Assembly: GCF_014287895.1 (NCBI RefSeq)
Contig: NZ_JACOPP010000017.1
Coordinates: 1-64,000 of the forward strand
Direction: 5' to 3'
Source: Lawsonibacter hominis
Lineage (GTDB): Bacteria; Bacillota; Clostridia; Oscillospirales; Oscillospiraceae
DNA: 64,000 bases
The notes under the pieces were generated by a model, which worked only from the letters and a program-made list of their open reading frames with translations, was not told where the DNA came from and did no database searches. Made by a program: the position numbers and the translations under genes. Positions 41,927 to 50,140 of this stretch are shown here, in pieces (position 1 is the stretch's first letter; each line of letters begins with the position of its first letter).

Positions 41927-41957
41927 GCCATAAGCTGCTTCATGCCCTGGCTTTTTA
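41927..41957 (-). other. maff2-like att remnant between A1 and A2
   Basis: On the minus strand this encodes KSQGMKQLMA, matching the middle of Maff2, then AK and a stop. It is not part of a gene. It marks the border of two elements inserted one after the other at the same maff2 target. Sequence on either side belongs to A2 (right) and A1 (left). Confidence 0.75.
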
Positions 41958-42045
41958 CTGATGTGCGATAAAGAAGTAATAGAAGTGTAAAAAATTTTGC
42001 CGTTCCTATCCGGCACTTAGCTCTTGTGTCGGATAGGTCGGGCGG

Positions 42046-43656
42046 TTATTCGGGCAAGTCCACCTTGCCAACAAAAGAATAATAAATCTCAATGTCCTGT
42101 CTGCGGGTCTTGTTCTCGTCATAGCTGCACTCATGTACAACGATTTTCTCTACAAACTCCCGCAGCAGAGTAGGGGTAAGTTCTTCAAAGCTGGTATGCC
42201 GCCGAACAACATTCATAAACTTTTCTGCGTTCACGGTGGCTTCCTGTGCTTTGGAAAGCTCCGCTTGGATAGCGGCGGCTTTTTCTTTCAGTTCCCGTTG
42301 CTCTGCTTCATAGTCTGCCGACAGCTCTGTGAAACGCTCGTCTGATATGCGCCCGGTCACGCTGTCCTCATACAGCCGCTTGAAGATAGCGGATAACTCG
42401 GCTATGCGTTTCTCGGCGGCTTCCAGTTCCTTTTTCTTGGCGGCGTTCCTGCGCTTGCCCCCGTCCTCGTTCTGCTCAATCAAGAGCTTTATAAACCGGG
42501 CTTCGTGCTTTGCCGCATAGCTGGTCACTTTCCGCAGATTGGAGAGAACGCCCGCAGTCAAAAGGTCAGTGCGGATAAAATGCGCGGTGCAGTCATGGGT
42601 ACGCTTCTTGTAATTCCCACAGATATAGCAGTCCTGTTTCCGCTTATCGGTCTGGTAACGCTGCTGATACATGACACTGCCGCAGTCTGCACAGAACAGT
42701 ATGCCGGAGAACAAGCCCACTTCATCATAGCGGTTGGGGCGTTTGCGCTGCTTGCGAAGCTCCTGCACCCGTTCCCATGTTTGGGTGTCTATGATAGGCT
42801 CGTGGTGGTTCTCGAATATCGCTTGCTTTTCCTCCGGGTTTTCTACGCTGTGCTTGACTTTGTAAGAGAGTTTTTCCGTCTTGAAGTTTACCAGACAGCC
42901 TGTGTATTCCCGGTTTTCAAGGATATGCACTACGGTATTGGTCGCCCACTTGCACTCATAGCCGGGGTGGTAGCGGCGGGTGCTGCCCGTCCTGCGGTAT
43001 TCCAGCGTTCCCGGCGTGGGGATTTGCTGCTCTGTGAGCATACGGGCTATCTTGGTCGGACCATTCCCGGCAAGACAGAGGTTGTATATCTGCTTGACTA
43101 CGGGTGCAGCTTCCTCGTCAATAATGAAATTTTCATCCTCGTCCATGAGGTAGCCATACACAGGCTTGCTTGTGATGGGCTTGCCATTCATGCCTTTTGA
43201 GCGTTTTACTGCTTTGATTTTCTTGCTCGTATCTCTCACCAGCCATTCGTTAAAGATATTCCGCAGCGGGGCAAAGTCATTGTCGCCCTGTGCGCTGTCC
43301 ACTCCATCATTGATAGCGATGAAGCGGACACCTTTCTGTGGGAAAATCATTTCCGTGTACATTCCCACTTGCAGGTAGTTTCGCCCTAACCTCGACATAT
43401 CCTTTACGATAACTGTCCCGACTTTTCCGGCTTCAATGTCCGCAAGCATGGCTTGAAAACCGGGTCTTTGAAAGTTCGCACCAGAATAACCGTCGTCCGT
43501 GTACCAGCGCAGATTGGAAAAGCCGTTCTGCTTTGCATAGGTTTCAAGGATACGCTTCTGATTGGAAATGGAATTGCTCTCGCCTTGCAGCTCGTCCTCA
43601 TGGGAAAGTCTTGGGTAAAGGGCGGTAATTGGTTGTTGGTTGGTCTGTCTTAACAT
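42046..43656 (-). CDS. Large serine recombinase of element A2 (TnpX-like)
   Basis: This 536-residue recombinase has catalytic Ser18 in YPRLSHEDE, the GRNYLQVGMYTEMIFPQKGVRFIA segment, the recombinase domain, a zinc ribbon (CADCGSVM with CYICGNYKKRTHDC) and a coiled coil with VHECSYDENKTR near its end. CGGAGG precedes the ATG. It should insert A2 at maff2, since its gene ends 90 bases from the maff2-like remnant. Confidence 0.9.
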   Translation of the reverse strand: MLRQTNQQPITALYPRLSHEDELQGESNSISNQKRILETYAKQNGFSNLRWYTDDGYSGANFQRPGFQAMLADIEAGKVGTVIVKDMSRLGRNYLQVGMYTEMIFPQKGVRFIAINDGVDSAQGDNDFAPLRNIFNEWLVRDTSKKIKAVKRSKGMNGKPITSKPVYGYLMDEDENFIIDEEAAPVVKQIYNLCLAGNGPTKIARMLTEQQIPTPGTLEYRRTGSTRRYHPGYECKWATNTVVHILENREYTGCLVNFKTEKLSYKVKHSVENPEEKQAIFENHHEPIIDTQTWERVQELRKQRKRPNRYDEVGLFSGILFCADCGSVMYQQRYQTDKRKQDCYICGNYKKRTHDCTAHFIRTDLLTAGVLSNLRKVTSYAAKHEARFIKLLIEQNEDGGKRRNAAKKKELEAAEKRIAELSAIFKRLYEDSVTGRISDERFTELSADYEAEQRELKEKAAAIQAELSKAQEATVNAEKFMNVVRRHTSFEELTPTLLREFVEKIVVHECSYDENKTRRQDIEIYYSFVGKVDLPE

Positions 43657-43767
43657 AAAATCCTCCGTTTCCGACAGCCAGCCCCACTATTCCGTACCTT
43701 GATTGTACCACATGGGGCGGCTGTCTGTATAGCGGCAAAAGCGTCAAATCTGCTTCTTTATGGTCGG

Positions 43768-43956
43768 TCAAATCGCCGTTTTTTGTGTAGCAGCTTCCGC
43801 TTCCAGCACTTTCATCATCTTGTCGGCTGCGGTGTCGGTTGCGCCCTGCTTGAAGAAGCCGGAAACGGTAAGGACGGAGTTGCCCATGCGGATTTCCGTT
43901 ACACAGTCCGGGCGGCGGTCTGTTTTGGTGGTGCTTGTCTGTTTGGTTTCTGTCAT
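43768..43956 (-). CDS. TnpW-family small protein
   Basis: The 62-residue protein starts MTETKQTSTTKTDRRPDCV and has the TnpW pattern: a beta stretch (EIRMGNSVLTVSGFF) followed by DTAADKMMKVLE. TnpW accompanies TnpX-type recombinases; its role is unclear. The ATG overlaps the DnaC-like stop. Confidence 0.7.
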   Translation of the reverse strand: MTETKQTSTTKTDRRPDCVTEIRMGNSVLTVSGFFKQGATDTAADKMMKVLEAEAATQKTAI

Positions 43957-44810
43957 AGGCTCTCCTTTCGCTGCTTCATCAGTTGCTTTAATCGTTCCAG
44001 CTTTTCCTGTGCGGTTTCCTTTCGGAAGTTGCTGCCCGTGAAGCGGACGGGGGCGCACATGGAAGTCAGCCTGTCATAGATACGGGCGTGGGGCGTGTCC
44101 TGCGGGTGCTGCAATTCCTCCAGCGTGAGGTTGGTCGTGGCGATCAGCGGCTTGCCGCTTCGGTAACGGCTGTCAATCACGCTGTAAACCTGTTCCAGCC
44201 CGTATTCTGTCCCTCGCTCCATACCGAAATCATCAAGTATCAGCAGGGGGTAGCTGCAAAGGCGGGAAATATACTCGTTCCTGCCCTCAAAGCTGGCGGC
44301 AAGGTCATTGAGTATCGTTGCAAAGTTTGTCATGCAGACGGCAACCTCTTTTTCCATAAGGGCGTTGGCGATACAGGCAGCAAGGTAGCTTTTTCCTGTC
44401 CCCACACCGCCCCAAAACAGGTAGCCGATATTTTCAGCCTGCATGGTTTCCCAGCTCTCCACATAAAAGCGGGCGGTTTCGGTCTGCGGGTTTCTGCCGT
44501 TGTCATGCTCGAATGTCCAGTTCCGCATAGCAGGGTCGGTAAATCCCCGGCGTTTCAAGTCCTCCACTGTTTCAAGGTGCTTCTGTCGGCTTTCAGCGGC
44601 TTCCCGTTTTTCACGGGCTGCCCGTTGGCAGTCGCACTCTGCCGGGTGTCGGTCATGCCCTAACCATTGGGCGGTTTCTTTTGAAAAGTAGGCTTCTTTG
44701 GGCGTATGGCACTTGCCGCAGTATAAAAGCCCGTCCTCGCCTGTGTAGTCCTCCGCTTCGGCGGTAGTGGTTGTAATGTCCGTAATCATAGCTTCAATCT
44801 CGTTTTTCAT
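43953..44810 (-). CDS. DnaC/IstB-like ATP-binding helicase loader
   Basis: The 285-residue protein has an N-terminal zinc finger (CGKCHTPKE with ECDCQ) and a DnaC-type AAA+ domain: Walker A GGVGTGKSYLA near residue 125, Walker B LLILDDFGMERGTEYG. It should load the host replicative helicase at the element origin with the replisome organizer encoded just upstream. The ATG overlaps the stop of that gene. Confidence 0.85.
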   Translation of the reverse strand: MKNEIEAMITDITTTTAEAEDYTGEDGLLYCGKCHTPKEAYFSKETAQWLGHDRHPAECDCQRAAREKREAAESRQKHLETVEDLKRRGFTDPAMRNWTFEHDNGRNPQTETARFYVESWETMQAENIGYLFWGGVGTGKSYLAACIANALMEKEVAVCMTNFATILNDLAASFEGRNEYISRLCSYPLLILDDFGMERGTEYGLEQVYSVIDSRYRSGKPLIATTNLTLEELQHPQDTPHARIYDRLTSMCAPVRFTGSNFRKETAQEKLERLKQLMKQRKESL

Positions 44811-45556
44811 AAGCTCTCGCCCTCCTTGCATGAATAATCGGGTATGCCCTGTTTCGGGGCAGCCTTGCCTTTGGCAGCGTCCTCCTGCGCCCACTTGTAA
44901 ATGGTGGCTGCATGGCTGTGGTACTGCTTCCCGGTGGAAGCGATATGGCAGGAAAGCCGGTCAATATAATACTCCCACTTGTCGGGCAGCTCTGTTTTCA
45001 GCCCGGAAAGCTCTGTATCGGTCAGTATCACATTGTTGTATCTGCCATAAGCGGCGGGGGCGGGGTGTCCCGTTTCTCCCTCTCTCTCTTTTTCTATCTT
45101 TATCTCTTTCTCTAACTCTATCTCTATCTCTGGTGGACGAATGTCGGACAAATGTCCGCCTTTTGTCCGGGACGGTAAAAGTGCCTTGTTTTCCAGCCTT
45201 GCAGCCCGTTTCCTTTCGGCTTCGGTAGAGGACTGTCCTATCATCAGTTCAATGTCGGTCATATAGAAAGCCCCGCTGTCAAGCTGCTCCACAAGCCCCA
45301 ACTGCCGGAAAATCTCTAAAGCCCTCTCAACCGTCCCTATCTGGTGGCGGGTCAGTGTCGCTATCATCTGTGCTGTGTAGGGGATATGCTCGTCAAGCTG
45401 CAACTTCCCGCCGTTTTTCAGCGATTTTAAGTACAGCTTCAAGAGGATATTGGAATATAAAATTCCGTCTTTCATATCTTCCAGCAGCACAATGGAGTCG
45501 CTGTCAAAAAAGTTCTCTTTCAGCTTGAGGTAGTAATACTTGCGGTTATCTGCCAT
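44807..45556 (-). CDS. Phage-type replisome organizer protein
   Basis: The 249-residue protein opens with RKYYYLKLKENFFDSDSIVLLEDM, the replisome organizer N-terminal winged-helix domain. A linker of alternating Glu, Lys and Ile (about 130-155) and a C-terminal DnaB/DnaD-like part follow. It probably binds the origin and recruits the DnaC-like loader. AGGAGG lies eight bases before the ATG. Confidence 0.8.
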   Translation of the reverse strand: MADNRKYYYLKLKENFFDSDSIVLLEDMKDGILYSNILLKLYLKSLKNGGKLQLDEHIPYTAQMIATLTRHQIGTVERALEIFRQLGLVEQLDSGAFYMTDIELMIGQSSTEAERKRAARLENKALLPSRTKGGHLSDIRPPEIEIELEKEIKIEKEREGETGHPAPAAYGRYNNVILTDTELSGLKTELPDKWEYYIDRLSCHIASTGKQYHSHAATIYKWAQEDAAKGKAAPKQGIPDYSCKEGESL

Positions 45557-45758
45557 TGTCCCTGTCCTCCTTTTTCCGGCGTTTGGAGTAGTAGCGGGGG
45601 CAGAGTATGATAACCGCCCGAAAGCTCTGCTTGTAGCTATGGGTACAGCCCCGGCAGAGGTCGTTGTATGTGATACGGTCGCAGGTGGTATTTCCGACTT
45701 TTACTTGCCGCAGGAAAAAAGACCATTCCAGCCGCCGTTTCTTGCTCATTCTTGGCAT
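45546..45758 (-). CDS. Small Cys-containing protein, relative of the one in A1
   Basis: The 70-residue basic protein begins MPRMSKKRRLEWSFFL and shares RITYNDLCRGC and KQSFRAVI with the protein at 38,730. Four Cys residues could bind zinc. It overlaps the replisome organizer start by 11 bases. AAAGGAG precedes the ATG. Confidence 0.6.
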   Translation of the reverse strand: MPRMSKKRRLEWSFFLRQVKVGNTTCDRITYNDLCRGCTHSYKQSFRAVIILCPRYYSKRRKKEDRDNGR

Positions 45759-45942
45759 GGGTGCGCTCCTTTCTGCCGTTTCCGCTGGTGTGGCGGTATC
45801 GGCGGTAATTCTGTATCATCTCGGTATCATTTTCGGGGTTTTTCTGCCCTGTAAGCCCGTTAAAAAATCCTTTGGTATTGCGGATAGGGTGCGGGGCAGC
45901 CCCCTTGTTCTGTATGGGTTCGGGTACATTTTGGGGCGGTTT

Positions 45943-47565
45943 TTATCGCTCCTGTTCCTGCCTTTTCACAGGCTTGCGTTCCCGGCGTAAAATCTGGTCG
46001 ATATTGCCCTTGACAGTCTGTAAGCGGCGGTATTCCTCCCGTTTTGCCCGGTAATCGTTGTAGCCGCTGTTTTTCTCTTTGATAAGGCTTTCAATCTCTG
46101 CTTGCAGGGCTTTATAGCTCGGCAGCTTGGAAATGCCGTTCTCCCTGAAATAACGGGCGGCTGCGTCTGCTATGATAAAGTCGCTTTCGTGCTTCTGACG
46201 GTAGGCTGCTTTTGCTTTGGCGTTTTTCTGCTGTTTCAGCCCGTCCCGGACAGGGCGGGTCTTGGAATAGGCAAGCACCTGCCGTTGCAGCTCCTTTTTC
46301 CCGTTCAGCGTCTTTTCCACCTGCTTCAGCTCTGTAAGGCTTTCCTGCATGGCGGCATAAGCGGCAGAACAGGCTTCGTCCAGTTCCTCCGGGGAAGAAA
46401 AGCCATACTGCTGATAGGCGGTAACGGTAGCTGCCATTTGCTTTAGGTTGTGCTTTGCCGCCCAGCGGTCATAGCCCACGCCCTTGCCCTCGGCTCGCTT
46501 GGCTTCCCGGTCAACCATGCGCTGCAAGGTGTTGTCTGCCGGGGTGGTTTTTGCGGCTTTTTCCTCCCGCAAGCGTTCCTTTTGGGTGTGTGGGTATTCG
46601 GGTATGTCTGTGGTCTGTTCGGCGGCTCTGTGGGCGTTCTGCGTGAGCAGGGCAAGGACAGCAGCCTTGTCAAAATCGTCCCCCAGCTTCCGGGCTGTGA
46701 TAGGCTTTGTCCTGTCCGGCGTGAGGTAGGAAAGCCGCCCCCGGCTCTCCTTGACGGTCACGCCCTCCCGCAGCAAAAGGGAAGAAAACTCGTCAAAGCT
46801 GGTAGCTTGGGAAAGTGCCTGCCGTATCGTCCGGCGCAGCTTCGCCTTGTCCGTTTCAAACTTGGTGGGCTTGGTCGGCTGTCCTGCGGCTTCTCTGGCA
46901 GCGTTCTCTTTATCAAGGGCAAGCTGCCCTTTCTTTGCCGCCCAGTATTCCCGTTCCGTTATCCGTTCCTTGCTGCCGTTCAAAAGATCGATTTGGTAAA
47001 GCCCCTCCCGGTGGCACATCTCCATGACTTCACTCTTGAAATATTCCATAGCGGCATTGGTGCAGCGGTGCTTGTAGCCCTCCCGTGTGTCGGCTGGTCT
47101 GTCCATGTAGGGCAGAAGCGGGACTTCATAAATCCGCAGGGAGTTGAGGACGATATGCACATGGATATTGCCGCTGTGGTTATGCCCGTCCGGGTGGGTG
47201 CATACAAGGGCTTGGTGTCCGGGGAAATGCTCTTTACAGAACTTCTCGCCCAGCTCCTGCGCCCGGTCTACGGTCAAGCCGTTGTCTGTCCCGTCCCGTG
47301 GGTCAAAGCTGATGATATAGTGGTGGCTTTTCACATCTTCCCGTTTTTGGTTTTTCTCATAGCGAAGATTGGCTCGCATACAGGCAACGGCGAAATCTTC
47401 GTCCCCGCAGTTGATGGAAGAAATGCGGTAATCCTCCCTCGGTATCAGCCGCCCGTTTTCATCAAGAGTGGGCTTCATGGTAAACTCGTCATGCTCAAAT
47501 GTGAGATAGGCTTCCGCTGCGCCATAGTCGGCATTTTTAGAGCTGATATGTTTGAATGTTGCCAA
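45943..47565 (-). CDS. MOBP-type relaxase of element A2
   Basis: The 540-residue relaxase starts MATFKHISSKNADYGAAEAYL, with the three-His motif in HPDGHNHSGNIHVHIVLNS near residue 135. Its C-terminal half resembles that of the ICE relaxase (GYDRWAAKHNLKQMAATV; KTRPVRDGLK). It should nick A2 DNA for transfer by a helper. The start is a TTG at 47565 inside the mobC 3' end. Confidence 0.88.
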   Translation of the reverse strand: MATFKHISSKNADYGAAEAYLTFEHDEFTMKPTLDENGRLIPREDYRISSINCGDEDFAVACMRANLRYEKNQKREDVKSHHYIISFDPRDGTDNGLTVDRAQELGEKFCKEHFPGHQALVCTHPDGHNHSGNIHVHIVLNSLRIYEVPLLPYMDRPADTREGYKHRCTNAAMEYFKSEVMEMCHREGLYQIDLLNGSKERITEREYWAAKKGQLALDKENAAREAAGQPTKPTKFETDKAKLRRTIRQALSQATSFDEFSSLLLREGVTVKESRGRLSYLTPDRTKPITARKLGDDFDKAAVLALLTQNAHRAAEQTTDIPEYPHTQKERLREEKAAKTTPADNTLQRMVDREAKRAEGKGVGYDRWAAKHNLKQMAATVTAYQQYGFSSPEELDEACSAAYAAMQESLTELKQVEKTLNGKKELQRQVLAYSKTRPVRDGLKQQKNAKAKAAYRQKHESDFIIADAAARYFRENGISKLPSYKALQAEIESLIKEKNSGYNDYRAKREEYRRLQTVKGNIDQILRRERKPVKRQEQER

Positions 47566-47935
47566 CAGCGTCACCCACTTTCTGCAAAACTTCAAACTTT
47601 AGGGCAGCAAGGTCGGAAACCGCCGCCCGTACCTCCCCTGCAAGCTGCGGGTAGGGGCTGTGCCACTCGTTCAGCGTCCGGGCTATCTGGTTTAAGTTGC
47701 CGCCGATCCTGCCGTATTCGGCGGTCAGTTTCCCGACAGCGGCAAGCAGCTCGTCATTGACAGGAGAAACGGTTATGATGGGGCGTATGGCTGCCCCGGT
47801 TATGGCTTGCCGGATAAACTCGGCTTGGCTCATGTTGTAAGCAGAAAGCCGTTGGGCAAACTCGGCGTATTCTTCCTCGGTCATGCGTGTTTTGACTACC
47901 CGGCTGCGGTGCGGTGTGTTGTATCGTTTTCGCAT
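47537..47935 (-). CDS. mobC: MobC-like relaxosome protein of element A2
   Basis: The 132-residue protein has an RHH-like start (TRMTEEEYAEFAQRLSAYNMSQAEFIRQAI) and the MobC segment EYGRIGGNLNQIARTLNE. It should bind the oriT just upstream. AAGGAGG precedes the ATG at 47935, and the relaxase start lies within its last codons. Confidence 0.85.
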   Translation of the reverse strand: MRKRYNTPHRSRVVKTRMTEEEYAEFAQRLSAYNMSQAEFIRQAITGAAIRPIITVSPVNDELLAAVGKLTAEYGRIGGNLNQIARTLNEWHSPYPQLAGEVRAAVSDLAALKFEVLQKVGDAVGNIQTYQL

Positions 47936-48069
47936 GGTAAAACCTCCTTTCTGTGCGTGGTGTCCTCTCACTAATAGGAGAAAAACGGGGTGTGAAGCGG
48001 AACTGTTTTTGAAAAATCCGAAAAAATATTTTGAAGGATTTTTAAGCGGCGCAAGCCGCATAAGCAGGG

Positions 48070-48160
48070 TTTGGGGAAGGCACTCCCCAACAAGATTCCC
48101 GCAGGGGCAAAATGAGCGAAAAGCGAATTTTGGTACTGCGGTAGAATCTTGCTCTCCGTG
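48070..48160 (+). other. Candidate oriT of element A2
   Basis: In the 588-base gap upstream of mobC, a TTTGGGGA/TCCCCAA hairpin (from 48070) is followed by CAAGATTC, with GAATCTTG about 60 bases on forming a larger inverted repeat. The ICE has the same layout at 17,985-18,090, and its relaxase shares the same C-terminal domain. The rest of the gap has another inverted repeat near 48,290-48,320 and no gene. Confidence 0.5.
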
Positions 48161-48523
48161 ACTGCAAACTTTCTCTCACTTCCGTCCGCCACTTTTTTGG
48201 AAAACTGCAACCACAAAAGTTTGTTTCTCTTTTTCTGCTACTACTAATCCTGTAAAGGGCATTCCTGCCCGCTTTCGCTAAAATGACACCGGACGCAGTG
48301 GTTTCTACCCGGTGTTGGAGAAATCCTTTCTCTTTGCCCTCTACTACGGGTAAATGCTCCAAATGCCAAACACCAGGGCAGAAAAATTCCCTCCTCGCTT
48401 ACTACTACAACCGGCAGGGGGCAAAATGGCCGGGAGCGGAGCCGGACAACAAAAAAAGCAGTAAATCTTTTTCAAGACTTACTGCTTTCGCTGGCCGCGT
48501 CGGTGGCGGCTGGTATTCAGTTT

Positions 48524-48736
48524 TTATGACTTGTCCGGTGGTTCGTCAAGCCGGAACTTGAATTGACAGTCAATTAACCGCTGCTTTACATAGTCCTCCA
48601 CCTCGGCGTTGACCTGCCCGTTCACTTTTGAGAAATAGCGGATATATCCGGCGTAGTGGAGCAGGACAGCGTTCACGGCTTCTGGGTCGCCCTCACGGGC
48701 TTTGAGGATTGTTTCATAGGGGAGAAGTCTACTCAT
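48524..48736 (-). CDS. Helix-turn-helix protein of the Tn916 Orf8 type
   Basis: The 70-residue protein (LLPYETILKAREGDPEAVNAVLLHYAGYIRYFSKVNG) is like a lone sigma region 2/HTH_16 domain. In Tn916-like elements it is encoded next to a sigma region 4-like protein, as here, and the two may act together as a split sigma factor. Its ATG overlaps the preceding stop. Confidence 0.75.
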   Translation of the reverse strand: MSRLLPYETILKAREGDPEAVNAVLLHYAGYIRYFSKVNGQVNAEVEDYVKQRLIDCQFKFRLDEPPDKS

Positions 48737-49151
48737 ACCGGCTCACCCCCATTTCTTCGCGTAGCCGCTGCAAGGCAAGCTGGATATGCCGCCCCGCTGT
48801 GCTGCGTGACCGGCCAATACACGCGCCGATCACGCGCTGCGGCTGGCGCAGAAAGTAATAGCGCAGGATTTCTTCCCGCGTCTGCTCCGGCAAAACAGAG
48901 ATCGCGTCGGCAAGGGCGGCGTTGCAGAGCAGGACGGTCTGACCGCAGACGGTAAATGGGTATTCCTCGTCCGGCTCCGACGCGGCAAACTGGACAAACT
49001 TCTCGTTCATCAGATAGTCAAGGGAAACTTGCCGTTCCCATTGCCGTTTAAGCTTCAAAATCTTGTCCAAGGCGGCACAGCGGATAACAGTCTTGCAAAA
49101 GGCGTTGTACCTGCGCTGGATATATTCTTGATAGGCTATCTGGTCGGTCAT
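48729..49151 (-). CDS. Sigma region 4-like regulator of element A2
   Basis: The 140-residue protein ends in a sigma region 4 helix-turn-helix (QTREEILRYYFLRQPQRVIGACIGRSRSTAGRHIQLAL). It lacks region 2, which the overlapping HTH gene may supply. AAAGGGG precedes the ATG at 49151. The pair probably regulates transfer or excision of A2. Confidence 0.78.
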   Translation of the reverse strand: MTDQIAYQEYIQRRYNAFCKTVIRCAALDKILKLKRQWERQVSLDYLMNEKFVQFAASEPDEEYPFTVCGQTVLLCNAALADAISVLPEQTREEILRYYFLRQPQRVIGACIGRSRSTAGRHIQLALQRLREEMGVSRYE

Positions 49152-49322
49152 GGAAATTCCCCTTTCTGAATAATAGTGCGGGGCGGTGGCACTTCTTGCT
49201 GTCGCCCCTTGATTGCCTACCAGCAAAGGCGGGCGGGGCTGTCAACGGCTGCGCATATGCGCCGTTCATCTTGACCGTTGACTGGCTCGGCTGGGTTTGC
49301 TATTTACCCGACAAACTTGAAT

Positions 49323-50090
49323 TTATTTTAAGCTATCACGTTTTACCTTCTTAAGCCTTACTATCATTACCATAGGAATTTCTTTGTTGGTTTTAAAACA
49401 TTCTTCATAAAATCCATCAATGACAAATCCAGCTCTAAAACAAAGGTTAAAAATATCTTGTATGGAACGATGATAATAAATCTGCTCTTTCGGTTGCCCT
49501 TCAATCGCTATATCATAGTAACTGTGCGGTGTCATATATTTTTCAGTCAACGTGACAAAACAAGGGTGTTGCGTTGCAAAGACAAAAATTCCGCTTTCCT
49601 GCAACAGTTCATAAACAGCCATAAGAAGTGGTTCAATATCCGTAATATCCATAATTGCCATATTAGAAACTGCTTTCGTAAAGGCTCGATTTCTTTTTAA
49701 TTCTAATATACTTTTTCTATCGGTCGCATCCGCCACACAAAATTCAATTTGTTTTGCATATTGTGATTGCCGTCTTTTAGCCAATTCTATCATTTTTTTG
49801 CTGTAATCAAAAGCGACAACCGAAGCGCCTCTTTGTGCAAGATACGAAGAATAATTTCCATTGCCACACGCAATATCCAAAATGTAATCCGCAGGATTAG
49901 GAGATAGAAGTTCCGTTACTTTGGGACGCACTACCTCTCTGTGAAATTCATTAGATTCGTCACCCATTGCATTATCCCAAAATTGTGCGTTCTCCTCCCA
50001 GATTTTTTTACTTTCCTCTGTTCCCATGTTCTCTCCCACTCCCCAAATTTGCTTTTTTGCTTCCATTAAATCTTCCTTACTATATTCCAT
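49323..50090 (-). CDS. Class I SAM-dependent methyltransferase
   Basis: The 255-residue enzyme has motif I ILDIACGNGNYSSYLAQRG near residue 72, with the acidic ribose contact in VVAFDYS. It resembles small-molecule methyltransferases of the UbiE type. The substrate is unknown. It lies 50 bases downstream of tet(W) on the same strand and is probably co-transcribed. It is much richer in AT than tet(W), which points to separate origins. Confidence 0.8.
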   Translation of the reverse strand: MEYSKEDLMEAKKQIWGVGENMGTEESKKIWEENAQFWDNAMGDESNEFHREVVRPKVTELLSPNPADYILDIACGNGNYSSYLAQRGASVVAFDYSKKMIELAKRRQSQYAKQIEFCVADATDRKSILELKRNRAFTKAVSNMAIMDITDIEPLLMAVYELLQESGIFVFATQHPCFVTLTEKYMTPHSYYDIAIEGQPKEQIYYHRSIQDIFNLCFRAGFVIDGFYEECFKTNKEIPMVMIVRLKKVKRDSLK

Positions 50091-50140
50091 TGTTACCCTC
50101 CATAACTTCTGATTGTTGCCGTCTTGACGATTATGTATCT

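Noticed and set aside
45080..45135. CT-rich low-complexity tract (TCTCTATC-like)
   Set aside because: It is coding: on the minus strand it gives the Glu/Lys/Ile linker of the replisome organizer protein. It is too irregular for a clear phase-variable repeat.
46450..47760. Open frame of 436 codons opposite the A2 relaxase
   Set aside because: Antisense shadow; no start signal or domain.
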